Part shown: piece after piece, positions 36,823 to 49,344 of the stretch
How positions within the stretch are numbered: position 1 is the stretch's first letter
Layout of the letters: each line of letters opens with the position of its first letter
Source of the DNA: Anadara kagoshimensis
Lineage: Eukaryota > Mollusca > Bivalvia > Arcoida > Arcidae
Assembly: GCA_021292105.1 (NCBI GenBank)
Contig: CM037871.1
Coordinates: 40,975,337-41,039,336, forward strand
DNA length: 64,000 nt
Direction of reading: 5' to 3'
Notes under the pieces: generated by a model
The model's database searches: none
Seen by the model: only the letters and a program-made list of their open reading frames with translations
Told to the model about the DNA's origin: nothing
Program-made: the position numbers and the translations under genes

Positions 36823-36880
36823 GACGTCACATTACAAATCCTCACACATACGTTACATCATAAAACTAGTAGACCATAAC
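36823..36880 (-). promoter_or_regulatory. 5' UTR exon start with splice acceptor
   Basis: On the minus strand TTCTTTCTTTTTCAG, a strong pyrimidine tract plus AG, ends at 36881, 58 bp before the GPCR start codon. This suggests an upstream non-coding exon, whose donor I did not locate. A CRE-like TGACGTCA (36822-36829) touches the ATG. Confidence 0.5.
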
Positions 36881-36949
36881 CTGAAAAAGAAAGAACATAC
36901 TTATTTATAGAATACTAATTAAAGTTGAGTACATGATTTTTCTAAAAGC

Positions 36950-37360
36950 AAGGGCTCTCAAAAACACGGAACAGCAAAACTTATCATTAGTGAACAATTG
37001 GGTATATTCGATGAGTTACCCTCAAAAAACATAGGAATTCGCACTTTAATCATGAAAATTGGACGACTACAAATGTTTCGAAGCAAAAAACTTGAGGCGG
37101 CTATTTTGGCTGCCATCTTGAAAAATGAGTACCATTTTGGATTTTTAATTGACCAATCGGGTAGATTTTAACAGTACTCCTCTAAAAACAAGGGCATCGA
37201 CACTTAGTTCATGCAAATTGGACAACTTCTATTATTTCTATGCAAAACATCATCTTCAGGCAACTATTTTGTCGGCCATCTTGAAACATGGCCGTTATTT
37301 TGGATTTTCAAATGGCCAATCGGGTAGATTTGATCAGTAGCCCTTAGAGATCAATTGTGA
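36950..37360. repeat. 163-bp tandem duplication
   Basis: Two units, each with AAATTGGACNACT, GCCATCTTGAAA and CCAATCGGGTAGATTT. The shared end motif falls at 37155 and 37318. Divergence is high, so the duplication is old. Confidence 0.8.
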
Positions 37361-38190
37361 AAAATTTTATGCTTTTATCATCATTTGCATGATTTTCTGT
37401 TATCTGCTCCGCTAAGAGGGAACACGATTGTCACATGACTATACAACTCCAAACACGGATTCTATTGTGGCAATATAGACTGTTGACAAAAACAAGATTG
37501 GCACGACTTTACTCTTACTGAGTTAATATTTACACTCAACAAACCGAGTATATGGTCTGCTAACTTTGTTAAAACTCAACTGTATATTGGTATAATACCT
37601 ATCTTTTCGCGATTTCCACTCAAAATTAACCCCTTGTTAACATGTAATTTACACATTTACGTAAACTTCTTATATTTGTCGTTTTCGAAAGACCCACTGC
37701 CAAGTTTAAAACGATAATGAAACAATATTTTGAATTGTAATTAGTGAGTAGTAACCTACAACAAATCTATGTCCGCGTCTTAATTTCTTATCAATGAATA
37801 CACAGTTGACGCGATAAAGTAAAATATTCAAACAATTGTATCTTAACTTAGCCCTGACCTTCTCTTAAACTTATTTGTATATATAAAATAATTGTCGTAA
37901 TAGTAAACATTCGGATTAGGATAATCTCTCTATATATACACTGTATCTGTCTGGTATAAACACAAGGGATTTATTTATGTGGCTTAAATTCGCAATAAAG
38001 GAGAGTCAATCTGATTATACATGTAGGTGCAGTTTAATTACAATAATGTTACGACTTCAGTAATTGATTCAATGGGTTTTTCTGACCGTTCTAAAGGACC
38101 CATATTTGTTTACATTTACGCAGCATTTGGGATTGTAACACATTTTTGAAATGATGATTCCGTCAGAGGCGTTTTGTCTAAATTAGTCTA
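37361..38190. other. no recognisable feature
   Basis: AT-rich intergenic sequence upstream of the GPCR. Its promoter may lie here or further right, but no convincing core element was seen. Confidence 0.35.
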
Positions 38191-38375
38191 ATACAGTCCA
38201 GCCTGCCTTTATAGCCACCTCTATATAAGGGCTACCTGCTTATAAAGGCCAGTAGCATTGAATCACACTTGTTTTTTATTCATATTATTTGAACCTGTAT
38301 ATAAAGGCCACCTGCCCAGAAAGGCCACATCTACTGGTTCCCTTGGGTGGCCTTCATAGATAGGTTTAACTTTAT
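38191..38375. mobile_element. MITE family 3, copy a
   Basis: Left ATACAGTCCAGCCTGCCTTT, right inverse-like ATAGATAGGTTTAACTTTAT. The interior is rich in TATAAAGGCCACC and its inverse. The copy at 63130-63312 is about 85 percent similar by eye. Confidence 0.85.
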
Positions 38376-39057
38376 TTAACCATGTGACTACTACAGACAT
38401 TCACCGACTTCTTGACCCGGAACTGGTGTCATTTATATTACAGCGGTACAACAGACACACAATTGAATGACCGAATTGTGGTCCCGGGAAAAATTTATCC
38501 CAATACTGCAATATTACAGAAAGACAACCGATTCCCTGACTACCTGAACGTCTTACTGTAAATGAATTTATCATAAGCGTTATTACACTTGCAGCATTAT
38601 TCAAAGACCATTTGGTTGCTTGAAAGCCTTAAGACATTCTTCAAAATGTTTTGAGCTGGTAAGCACATGTTAAGACATCGCCATTACAATAAAACTCCGG
38701 GAATAGCTTCACGACGCCGATCCAAGTTATCCGTCAAGAAAAAGAGGTAGCCGCTGAACTCGTCACCTCGCGAATAGTCATCATACAGAACCATGATGTG
38801 ATTGAAACAAAGACAATAATGACAAAATCACCAGGTAGTAACAACAGATCAAATTATGTACAGTTTTAAATTGCATTTAGCGTCATGTTGTTATGGTAAC
38901 TAAAATCCAAATGAGACAGTTGTCATAAATCAAGGAAATCCTTAATTACCAATATTTGTTTTATTCCCAACAATATTTTATTTTTTTCTATACGACTTAG
39001 CATAGTTTTTTTGTTTGTTTGTTGTTGTTTTTTTTTAATATGTATGTTCATTGTATG
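38376..39057. other. no recognisable feature
   Basis: The segment GTCCCGGGAAAAATTTATCC (38481) recurs at 40461, so a small dispersed repeat is present. Nothing else was found. Confidence 0.4.
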
Positions 39058-39150
39058 AGGGTATCGGTGGCCGAATGGCCTAAAGTGCTGGCCTACGGAT
39101 CACAGCGCCTTTCACCGCCAAGGTTCGAACTGACAAATCCTAATGCAAAA
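39058..39150 (+). mobile_element. SINE family 2 head (tRNA-Ser/Leu-like)
   Basis: Clear A-box GGTGGCCGAATGGCC and B-box GGTTCGAACTG around GATCACAGCGCC. The body is lost after about 80 bp. Confidence 0.65.
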
Positions 39151-40557
39151 GGATAATAGTTACACACATGACGAACAATACACTAGGTGTAAATATACAC
39201 ATATGCAAAAGTAAGTTTGTATCTGGTCTGAGTAGGTGCAAATTTACACTCGGATGAATCTTTGCATGTGTATATTTACTTCTGCATATATAAAATTGCG
39301 TTCACGTGCTCAAATTTACACCCGGATGCAGATTTTGCATATATGCAAAATTTGCACCCCATGTGTGAACGGGGCTTTTGAAAGTAATACAACATCGAGA
39401 AATCCCGCGACTGAAACTTCAAACTACGCGTTAGGCTATTGATATAGCGAAAAATGGAATACAATGTCTATGTCATTACGAACTAAAGTCAAAACAAAAT
39501 GTTTCATTTAACCCTAACGCGAGTTTTTTCCAACTAACACTAAAACGTGCCAATAGCTTGATTCATTTTAATTTTTTTAAACTTTTAAATATTTGTTTTG
39601 AAAAAATCGTGCACCGGTGACCAATTATGCAACAAAAACTGTCACACTTAAACTTATCATTTTTGCATTAATTCAAAAACTGTACTATTTTATTATTTTC
39701 GTTGTAGGATTTAAATTTGGTTTTACGAGGGACATCAGCGTATTTCACGTGGTGCGTCATATAATCGAGTCCTGTATCCCAGATGTGACAATAAGCATTT
39801 ACATAATCGCCCGAGGTCGCTATGTGTCTGTAAAATCTGTTATAAAATATTGATCCGTGTATGAATCATAGAATCGTAAACATTGTCTAGGAAAAAGGTC
39901 CATAATCTCTGTTACAGTCTAAAACTATTATATGTATATACATGGTCATTTCCATTTCGTTAATGTTTAAATAAATTAGCTAAATGAGTTGAAAAAATAT
40001 TTTACTTCACTTGCTGATATTACAAAAATTACTGCTCAATAGGTTCAGCAGTTTTGGTATTTTATTGAATCTACGGAGATGAAGTGCGAAAAGCTCCAAT
40101 AGGCATTATATTTTAATTCGAAAGTACTCACTTAGCCTATGCATTTATTATCTCAAACACCAAGATACACGATCAAGTGCACCTGTTAAAGTTTTTGATA
40201 ACTGATTCCGTGAACGACTTAACTTCATACACATTAATTATTTTGGTAAAATAGGTGACTCTGAAATATGAAACTATTACTTTAAATTAAAAGGGAGAAA
40301 ACAAAAAAGTTCTTGAATATTATTTTTAAATATTATTACAAAAAAAATTTTCCACTAATTCATTTAAGTTGAAAGGAAATATGTATTTATTTTATAATAT
40401 GATAGACAATTTTCATACATTATTTTTAATAAAGGGAGAGAAATCATTACGCACTGTGGTCCCGGGAAAATTTATCCCAATACTGCAATATTACATTTTT
40501 ATGCTATCGATATTATTTTATTTACTACACTTGGTTGACTTGAACTTAATATAATTC

Positions 40558-40588
<31 letters not shown>

Positions 40589-41204
40589 TTATTTATTTAT
40601 TTATTTATTTATTTTATTTATTCTTTACCTTTTGTGCTTCTTAATGGTGACTCCATTAGAATAAAATTATAGCTGTTATATTATTCATGGTATTATTTTA
40701 GTACACATTTATGTAGTGATTTTCAGTGTTCAAAAATGCAATATACGACTTATTAATCTTTATCCGATACAGTGATAATTTTGAAGGTCATTATAATCTA
40801 ATCATGACAAGAGTTCAAAAGAAATCTTAAAGTGCATCAAACTTTCAAGCTCTCTCTGCCTTGTGATACATGGCAAAGAAAAGACTACACAAGGTCAGCA
40901 GGCAACAACAGATGATAGAAAACGCATGACGACAGGTTAAAAGAATAAATGATCTCAACATTTGAGCTTAATCACTCAAAGTAGACATTTATTACTTGGT
41001 GTAACTCCAAATCATGAGTTCCATCTTTTGTAACGTACAACAAGAGAAAGTAACCGTCATAAAAACATTCATACAACGTAGTGCAAAAAGATCATCATCG
41101 TCCTCATCAGCTATGACCGTGATGGTGATCCGTGTCGATATTTCCATTTGTGTGTTAAAATCATACCACAAAAAATTATACATTATATATGTATATCATT
41201 TAGT
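39151..41204. other. intergenic with TTTA microsatellite
   Basis: A TTTA repeat runs at about 40557-40620. A degenerate set of GCAAATTTACAC-type repeats lies at 39190-39360. No gene was recognised. Confidence 0.45.
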
Positions 41205-41266
41205 TGTCAAGTGTCAATTTTTGAGTTATTTATCAGTCATAAAAATTTAAAAATCGGCACATGACA
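41205..41266. mobile_element. tiny TGTCA hairpin MITE
   Basis: TGTCAAGTGTCAATTTTTGA and inverse AAAATCGGCACATGACA. Confidence 0.65.
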
Positions 41267-41414
41267 TTACTACATAATACACGTACATGTATATAAGTAA
41301 CGGCCTTGAAATACAAAACCGATTACTATATATATATTCTATAACTTCGATATAAATGTTATGTTATATTATGTTATAAAATATTGAAAATTCAAAAATT
41401 AATATTATCACACT

Positions 41415-41570
41415 CGGTTGGTATATCTAGGTAAATACGAGTTCCTTCGCTTTCCGGGAGCAACCGGCTTCATGTCCCTAATGAAAATGCATGTGTTTAT
41501 TTGCCAATTTTTTAGTTATTACTTTGCTCAGTGTGGGATTTTGATTTGGACATGGACTTGTATGACACAA
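41415..41570 (-). repeat. dispersed repeat family B
   Basis: Worn minus-strand copy with CATGTCCCTAATGAAAATGC and GATTTGGACATGGACTTGTA. Confidence 0.55.
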
Positions 41571-41801
41571 GTCATAATATTTATATGGCTACTGCTACTC
41601 TTTATAGTCATAATTACTTGAATATATAGATGTATTTACTATTGAGGTCATAAAGCGAGGATACTTCGTAAATAATTAACATTTCTGTCACATAATACAA
41701 CTAATTAATGCTTATCTGATATTTATTCCCCCTTCAGCTTCCATAAAATAAAAATAAAATGTCCATTACTTCAGAGATCATAGATCGTATAGATCGATGC
41801 T

Positions 41802-41802
<1 letters not shown>

Positions 41803-41878
<76 letters not shown>
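41803..41878. repeat. compound GT/GA microsatellite
   Basis: GT repeats run directly into GA repeats. This is the same compound type as at 12006 on the other strand. Confidence 0.95.
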
Positions 41879-42543
41879 ATGAGCTTATATAAAGAAACAT
41901 ACATGGAACACGTGTTATGTTGCTAAAAGTACATACATGATGAACGTTATTTAAACACGAGAACAAAAACATACTTACCCTGCAACAAAGTCATTAATGT
42001 CTCTCCACACTGAATTTCTTCATTTTACCTTTAACCATGCACATATGATTTTAAAATATTTATCAAAATCTCCAAGAAACATGAAGCGGATTTAGTCCTT
42101 GACCCGTCCCAGTTAAAGGACTATTAATCTTGACTATAGATCTGTGCCAAGTCTAGCTGACTGGCTGAGTAGTTCATGTAATACATTATTTCCTAGTCCA
42201 CTATGTGTATATACATGTATATCTATCTATATATAACTCTATATACATATTGAACAGTTAATACCATCTACTAACTCACTTTTATTGCTTACAAAACGTC
42301 AAAAGGTTATATATGTAAATATTATTTATTATTATCTTAACATTATCAAGGAAACACAAAAATAACAAGCAATTGTAATAAAACAAATAGTTATTCAAAA
42401 CATGTACCAGTAACATAAAATTAACAGGTCAACCCCCCTATATAAATTTTATACAGAACATGTTTTTATGCATGCTGATATCACTTGTAATATTTCTTCC
42501 TCAAAGCTAAATGTGCAAGCTGCTTCACTGACTTACATACCAG

Positions 42544-42656
42544 TGTCATGTGCTACTTTTGATTTTTTTTATTATCAAATAACGCATTTAAACGTAAATT
42601 GTCATGTGCTACTTTATAATTTTTTTAATAAAAATTCAAAAATATAGCACATGACA
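42544..42656. mobile_element. two overlapping TGTCATGTGCTA mini-MITEs
   Basis: TGTCATGTGCTACTTTTGAT starts at 42544 and again (TGTCATGTGCTACTTTATAA) at 42600. A single inverse end, TAGCACATGACA, closes at 42656. One copy seems to have inserted into or beside another. Confidence 0.75.
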
Positions 42657-42746
42657 TCAGGTTACGGATTATAATTATTCCGATTATTCCGCTATAAATA
42701 ACAGTGCAATAGAGTGTTTAAATAGGACGTTTGCATTCATAACATA

Positions 42747-43077
42747 GCCGCCGCGAATAGCTGAAATAATGCTGATGCGGCTTAAAACAAATAAACAATT
42801 CGCTTACATGTTTTTTCCCCAACAAATACGCCGGAGGTAAATAAAAATAAAAAGAATGTTAAACCGAGGGTATATCAACAATAGATTTATTTAATTAAAC
42901 TCGATACTTTCTTCTTCAGCAAATAAGCAAACAGCTACAAGCTCATGAATGAATCAGTTCTTCATGCTTGGTTATGCGAGTTTTTTTGGGCATTGTTTGA
43001 TTGAAGTGACGGAAAAGTAATGGAGTTTTACTACAAGGACCAATGCAAGCGTATATATATATATATATTATATATAT

Positions 43078-43108
<31 letters not shown>

Positions 43109-43464
43109 TAATTCCACCAGTTTTCACATGCGATACTGGAGAAAACCGGATTAACCAGGGAAAAGCAGAAGACCTCTTACCTTAGAATATCATTCTAACA
43201 AACTTTCTCACATTATAAGGGTCGCCTAATTGAGATTTGAAATCTAGTTGTGAGAACTTCCGTGATCAGTATGCTGACGTTTTAAACCCATTCGGACACC
43301 GAGGCTTCCTCTTAGAGAAACGGTGTCTTTTTATTCTTAGATTGTTTTTGTTATTGTTTTTTTTTTAATTATTAGTGTTAAATTTTTTAATTGAGACAAT
43401 CAATGACGTAAGTGAGTGAATTACTGTTTAAAGCCGCATCAGCATTATTTCAGCTATTCCCGGC
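42747..43464. repeat. inverted pair of a 38-bp motif 640 bp apart
   Basis: GAATAGCTGAAATAATGCTG with GCGGCTTAAA at the left is mirrored at 43427-43464. The centre holds TA tracts (43050-43105). This could be one element with TIRs or two oppositely placed fragments of a molluscan SINE that carries a similar CAGC-ATATTTCAGCTAT motif. Confidence 0.65.
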
Positions 43465-45476
43465 TGACGATCGATGAAAGCCAAAACTGTTTGAATTCTG
43501 AACTCCAAGGGGAAACGCAAACCTAAACCTAGTTGTATAAATATCAGGATTAAAGCTTAAACAAAATCATACTTCCAGATTATAGACCTAATATTTACCA
43601 AGATATCAGTTAATTTATATTTGTCTGCCAGTGGAAACATGTAACAGGAATGATTGATCAGAAGGGCTCTTAAATGCAGGCACTTAAAACTAATTCTTTA
43701 TCATTTGTCATAGATAAATAAATCAAAAAGAAAATAGATCCATATAATTTCAATTCATCAAATCGAAATGTTTTTAAGCATATTGAAACATTATACATAA
43801 AGACTTGATTTTGTTGCGAGTACATACGTGCACTCTAGCGATATGCACAATAACAATAACTTAGTAAATGAACTTAAAAAAACCCGTTGTAAATGTTAAA
43901 CAATCACTGGTTGTTTATGTGATATTTTATGTGACATTCTATCAATTGTTGCCCTTTTCGCACGACACAGATTTCAGAAATGTCAAAATTCATTATTAAA
44001 ATCGTTAAAATAGTAACCACTATTGAATACAATGTAACTCTCGCGAAGCAAATATGCAATAAAATATAGTAAGTAACATAATAATGGATATACGGTTTTG
44101 AATCCTCAATATAAAATACTCTTATATTCAGAAGATATTTTTATTATGTTTCCGTTTTATCTGCTTAAGCGTAAACAATCAAAATCGTGATACATGGTGT
44201 TCGTCGGTGTATCACGTGATCAATACCCCCAAAACGTCTGTGTGGAACCTTTTGGAAAACGTATGTTGCATAGGATATTCACGTGTTAATTTCATATCAA
44301 ACAGAGCCTCCCAGCAAGCGAGTGATGGAGAAATTTGGACGTAACAGACGCTGACAGTTTATTCTCTTGACCAAATTGTGGGACATGTTTTTATATTTGT
44401 GGAGGTACAAAATTGAAGGTTTTAGATAGGACTTACATATATACCTACTCTATGCATGGTTCCGCATAATTACGTAGTTAATTACAATTTTTTTCCGCTA
44501 TAAACATTAATTGAAAACTTCATAAAACCATGTTGAATAATCAAAAAACCTTTTTCGGCAATAATTATTAATTTGAAAAAATCCTAAGTACATCCAATTT
44601 TTTGAGAAGTATAAAGGGTTGCAAAAAATGTGCCGAGATTCTACATGGCAATGAAAATCGTGACCCCCCCCCCCCCCCCCCCCCCCATATTATCACATGT
44701 TGCAATTGTCTTTAATGGAAGCTTCATTAAATAAACAATTATGAATATCGTATTCGATTGCAATTATCAAGAACAGCTTGTGAAAAGATTAATGAAATCA
44801 TTACTGTGTCTATGTATATAGTATCAATGTGTCATCAACAGACATGAACTAGCTTGACATCATCATTAACATCTCCTTAAATAGTCTTCTAAAGATAGAT
44901 TAAACACCAATCAAGTGCCTTTATAAAGTTTCTTAATATCATCTTTAATATAAGCTTAGCAAACATGTAGCCAACAAAGTGATCTCCAAACACTGACAAA
45001 TGGACATTGAATTAAGTTAAAAGACAGAGAGAGAACTTATAAGAACTATGTTGAAGATGAAGTGATTCTTCAGATTGAAATGAAGATGGTCTTACATGCA
45101 CCATTCGCTCGCTCTAATACTGTTTGTTTAATATTTAAAATAATTTCCAATGAAATAATTAACCCTCCTGCCGAGTGCGGCTTCAGATTAATCGAGATTG
45201 ACTGATCATGCGCTCTAATATTGTTTGCTTTACTAAAGAAATTTTCTGTTTGTAAGAATTCATTTTTCAAATTAACTTTCTCTCTGATTAATTAATTAAA
45301 TAAGCGTATGAAGTAAACGGATTATCTCTCCATCGCATCAGTCTCAATTATTCAACCTAATTATTTTATGCGTGTAAGAAATATAAAACCGGTAAGTATT
45401 TAAAGCAGTAAAGTTGTGAAGCGATTTTAAAAACCCTACAACGAAAACAAACTGACATAATTTTGTCGATTCGTGC
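43465..45476. other. intergenic with a 23-base poly-C run
   Basis: C run at 44664-44686. No gene or other repeat was recognised. Confidence 0.5.
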
Positions 45477-45540
45477 TGTCATGTGTTGATTTTGAATGCA
45501 TTATTTTAATTTAAAAAAAATCAAAATCAGCGCATGACAG
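45477..45540. mobile_element. 64-bp palindromic mini-MITE
   Basis: CTGTCATGTGTTGATTTTGA at the left and its inverse TCAAAATCAGCGCATGACAG at the right match in 18 of 20 positions by eye. Confidence 0.85.
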
Positions 45541-46194
45541 TGCTATCTATATCGTCATCGTGTGTATATAGTGTACTTGCCCCTGTATCGGTCAGTCCGG
45601 TTCGCACCGCCTGGATATAATTTCTACAGGTTTTGTACTGATGTAAACAACCACTTATAGTATAAAAGTGGAAATATCCGGAACAAAATACAGATAAATC
45701 ATAGGATATGTATTTAAATAGGATGACGCAATAACTAGGACGTTATTTAAATGTTTGTAAACAGACTTAATATTTACTATCAGAAGTGTATAAGACGCTC
45801 CTTCAACTGACCATTTTTTAACCTTTTGTGGTTATTTTAAGTTTTCAATATTTATTTGACCACTCCGTCCAGTGACAGCAATCAGAGGTGTTATCGGTGT
45901 GAAAAACACTCCATACACCCCGGTAATATATACACATGTTAGGATGCGCTCATGTTATTGTGTTAATTTATTTTAATGAAATTCATAATTATTATATTGC
46001 TGCTAGTTTTTCATGTCTTACAGCAGCTTGTTAATTGTTAGGATCATCATCATCATCATCATCATCATCGACATCATCTGTATTTTTCTATTATAAGCAC
46101 ATTACATTAATAAGTGTACAAATAAATACATGGTGTTTAACTTCACGTCAACTATTTGTCGGCTTTTATTACTAGAAACCGTATTCTTTGTTTG
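45541..46194. other. intergenic with ATC microsatellite
   Basis: An ATC repeat lies at about 46043-46072. Nothing else was seen. Confidence 0.45.
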
Positions 46195-46510
46195 GTTTTC
46201 AATGAGTTTAGTAATGGTGAATATTTCACTTATATCGAGACGTCGCCAGCTATAGGCGAAGGTGCAGAAAGTTTGCCTGTGGGTTGCGCTGATGCATTAT
46301 ACAGCAGGGTCCTTTAGCGTGCCAAGCCCACCGTGACACGGGACCTCGTTTATTTTAAGTTCCCATCCGAAAGAACCGTGACTTTAATTTCGTAATGCCG
46401 AGTGCTTGGCGAAAGAACAGTCAGTACCCACTTTCAAGTCTTGGGTCAGACCTGGCCGGGATCGAACCCACGATCGCCAACTTACAGAGCGAGACCTAGT
46501 TTTCAATGAG
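46195..46510 (-). mobile_element. 5'-truncated SINE with 12-bp target-site duplication
   Basis: GTTTTCAATGAG occurs at 46195-46206 and 46499-46510. Between them, on the minus strand, is the RUDI/V-like family from just before the B-box (GTGGGTTCGATCCC) through ACTCGGCATTACGAAATT to GTGAAATATTCACC. The A-box is missing and the last tail motif is lost. The perfect duplication indicates target-primed reverse transcription and a young insertion. Confidence 0.9.
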
Positions 46511-46568
46511 GGCGGGACAAGACGTTTGCACATTATATCTTATGCTCCACTAGGAGCGAAGAGGATAG

Positions 46569-46590
46569 GTAGGTAGGTAGGTAGGTAGAG
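46569..46590. repeat. GGTA microsatellite
   Basis: Five to six perfect AGGT repeats. Confidence 0.9.
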
Positions 46591-46826
46591 GTATAAAATG
46601 TATCAAGATGCCCTAACCTTAACGAAAGTACAAAAGACATCTTGATAATCTGCCAGCAAGTGACCAATCCGGGAGAGACTATTTTATACAAATTCTATAG
46701 ATGGATAGCGATAATAGTGGATAATACTGTATCGGCATGGACATGTACAGTAGCTGCAGTAACTTACAAAATTTACAATCAATAAGCAGTTCATCTGTTT
46801 CCCTTTTTTATTACATGCAGACGCAT

Positions 46827-47064
46827 TACGGATCTGTCCAAAGTTTATTACTAAGAGAACAATTTTTCGGCAGCTGTGCCATTTGTTACATTTGAATGAA
46901 ATGTGCTACTTATGAATTTCATTCAAAGGTAGCACATGACAGTTGTATCTCTCAGCTTTTCGGTCACTCTATATAGCTAGCTATCCATTTCTCGGTTATT
47001 AGGTAGCCGAACTTCCAACTCTTTTTCGGTACTCGACGTTAAACTTTCGTCAGGTCTGTACTGT
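46827..47064. mobile_element. MITE family 1, copy f, with nested mini-MITE
   Basis: Left TTACGGATCTGTCCAAAGTT, right GTTAAACTTTCGTCAGGTCT. A TGTGCTA/TAGCACATGACA hairpin (46899-46942) sits inside, so it is younger than this copy. Confidence 0.75.
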
Positions 47065-47067
47065 TTG

Positions 47068-47353
47068 AATATTGTGTATATGTGTTATGCATCGAACTTA
47101 GGTGCATAAATATTGTGTATATGCGTTATGCATCGAACTTAGGTGCATAAATATTGTGTATATGTGTTATGCATCGAACTTAGGTGCATAAATATTGTGT
47201 ATATGTGTTATGCATCGAACTTAGGTGCATAAATATTGTGTATATGCGTTATGCATCGAACTTAGGTGCATAAATATTGTGTATATGTGTTATGCATCGA
47301 ACTTAGGTGCATAAATATTGTGTATATGCGTTATGCATCGAACTTAGGTGCAT
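47068..47353. repeat. 41-bp tandem array, seven copies
   Basis: Units start at 47068, 47109, 47150, 47191, 47232, 47273 and 47314. They are identical apart from one T/C site (ATATGTG or ATATGCG, in order T C T T C T C). Each unit holds an imperfect palindrome, TTATGCA ... TGCATAA. The array begins directly at the right end of MITE copy f. Confidence 0.95.
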
Positions 47354-49344
47354 TTAAGTACCGTTATAGCACTGTGTTATGTACTTTTAATGTTAAGACA
47401 TTCTATCCCGTAACTGGGTTAGCATATTATTAATACATGCCCTCTAGATGTGTCTAAATACGACGTATAATGTTCTAAATTAAAATAGTCAGGTACACAG
47501 ATATATATATATTATATAACATTTTTAACAAAGATCATAAATACCAATAAAATTAACATGTAAATTAAATCACGTTTCAAATAACAATATATCGGTTAAA
47601 TTACTATTATAGAAATATTATACATGCATGAATATCTAACATTTGGATGGCCATTATCTGGCTACCGATGCTATCCTTTGAATGATCTGTATTAAATGTC
47701 CCTGGAATGATGGATATACTATTATTTTTCTCGGTCATTTAATCGATTTCCCGCGCTGAATAATTTAATTTTAAGTAATATTTTGTCATATATAAGTAAT
47801 ATATTTAAATTGTCAAAAACAAAATACAGGTAAATATTTTTTTCTTTCTTCTAAAACTAGCATCTGAAACACTTTATTTATAAATATGAAACAAGTAAAA
47901 TAACTTAGATTCTCCAAATACTAAATCTAGCTAATGGTCATTTTTCATTAACCATCCAAGCAGAAATAAAGTCACGGTTACACTAAAACATTTCGGCATT
48001 CGAAAAATGCATTCAACTTAAGACTAAAATAAAAATGTATAGTGTTTTACAGGAATAAAAAAAATGAAGTGATCAATTATTTAAAATTTGTAGACGAATT
48101 AATTAAATTTTAGTTACAACAAACATTTTTATAAATGATAGATATTGTTATATGGCGACTGTTGTTGACATGTTTATTTTTTTACGAAAGTTGTGACTGA
48201 TAAACGTGGTCACTGTATAGTAATGTTTCTGTTCATAAAAAAGCTAATAAGTGCGTTATTACTAGTTTTATACTGTTATAGTAACATAACTGTCTATTTA
48301 TCTATAATTATGTGTATTACTTAGATAATAAAAATATTCATAAATATGTCAATATTATTTATCAGTTCTGTTTACATGTCAAGTGATGCGGCGGTGATTC
48401 AGCGAGTAAAATCACAACAAACAGCTCATAATTGCTTGTTTTTACGCACTTAAAATTCACGATGTTACTATTTAAAATTTTAATGTCATTGCACTTTTAA
48501 ATAATTACTAGTAAACCAACTTTGTCAGAATACGAAGTTCAAATTTATACAACATAAAAATAATTATTCTCAAAATTGTCTATTTTTATTTTTATTATTT
48601 TTTGTACCCTTTCCGACCCCTAAATCTTTGTCAATCATCCACGATGCTACCGAAGCCCCCTTTCTCCAAATATGTACTGTGGCGAACGCAACAAAATCGA
48701 ACAATTTACCAATTTATCAAAATTAAATTTGTATAACAAAATTAAATTCTAAACTATATAATATTATTGTTTTGTAGTATATTTTCGGATAATTCTCGTG
48801 AGTCGTAAACAAAACAGGGTAAAATAAGACTGTATATATAATGAATGTTCCAGTTTCATTTTCCGGTGAGAAAACTTAAGTTTTAAATGTTATGTACAAT
48901 CATTACTTACCCAATCATAAATGCAGAATCGATTTCTAAGTTGGAAACATCATCACTAGCCAAGAACTATATAAACGTGGAGAAAACATGCTATGTGGTT
49001 ATATCAACATAAGTATAGTAATATACCATGGAAGATTACCACAGGCATGACCTTATTGTCAATGGGCATGCGCAGTTGAGGCGCACTTATGGGTAATCCC
49101 CCTACATATTACTAGAATGCGGTCAAACATGCATAGATATGACCTTATTTTGACTTTGTCGACATGGTCTACCGGATAATGTGGTCTTGGTTAGTGTATT
49201 AGTATTAAAACTGGTGAAAATATATTGTTATACAGGGGGCTTTTAATTTAAGTAACTAAGTATTACTGAGCCTATTGGCAAAATTATATAGAAGTAGGTA
49301 GGCTATCGAAAGTGAAATGATTTAATTTTGATCATCTCATAGAG
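47354..49344. other. no recognisable gene
   Basis: AT-rich. A GGGCATGCGCAG near 49059-49070 resembles an NRF-1 type site but stands alone. Confidence 0.4.

Noticed and set aside
39058..39150. tRNA-Ser/Leu gene
   Set aside because: The acceptor and T stems do not close, and the unit matches SINE family 2.
46569..46590. Possible telomere-like repeat
   Set aside because: The unit is AGGT, not TTAGGG, and the tract is only about 22 bp.
47068..47353. CRISPR-like array
   Set aside because: The units are contiguous 41-bp repeats with no variable spacers, in eukaryotic DNA.
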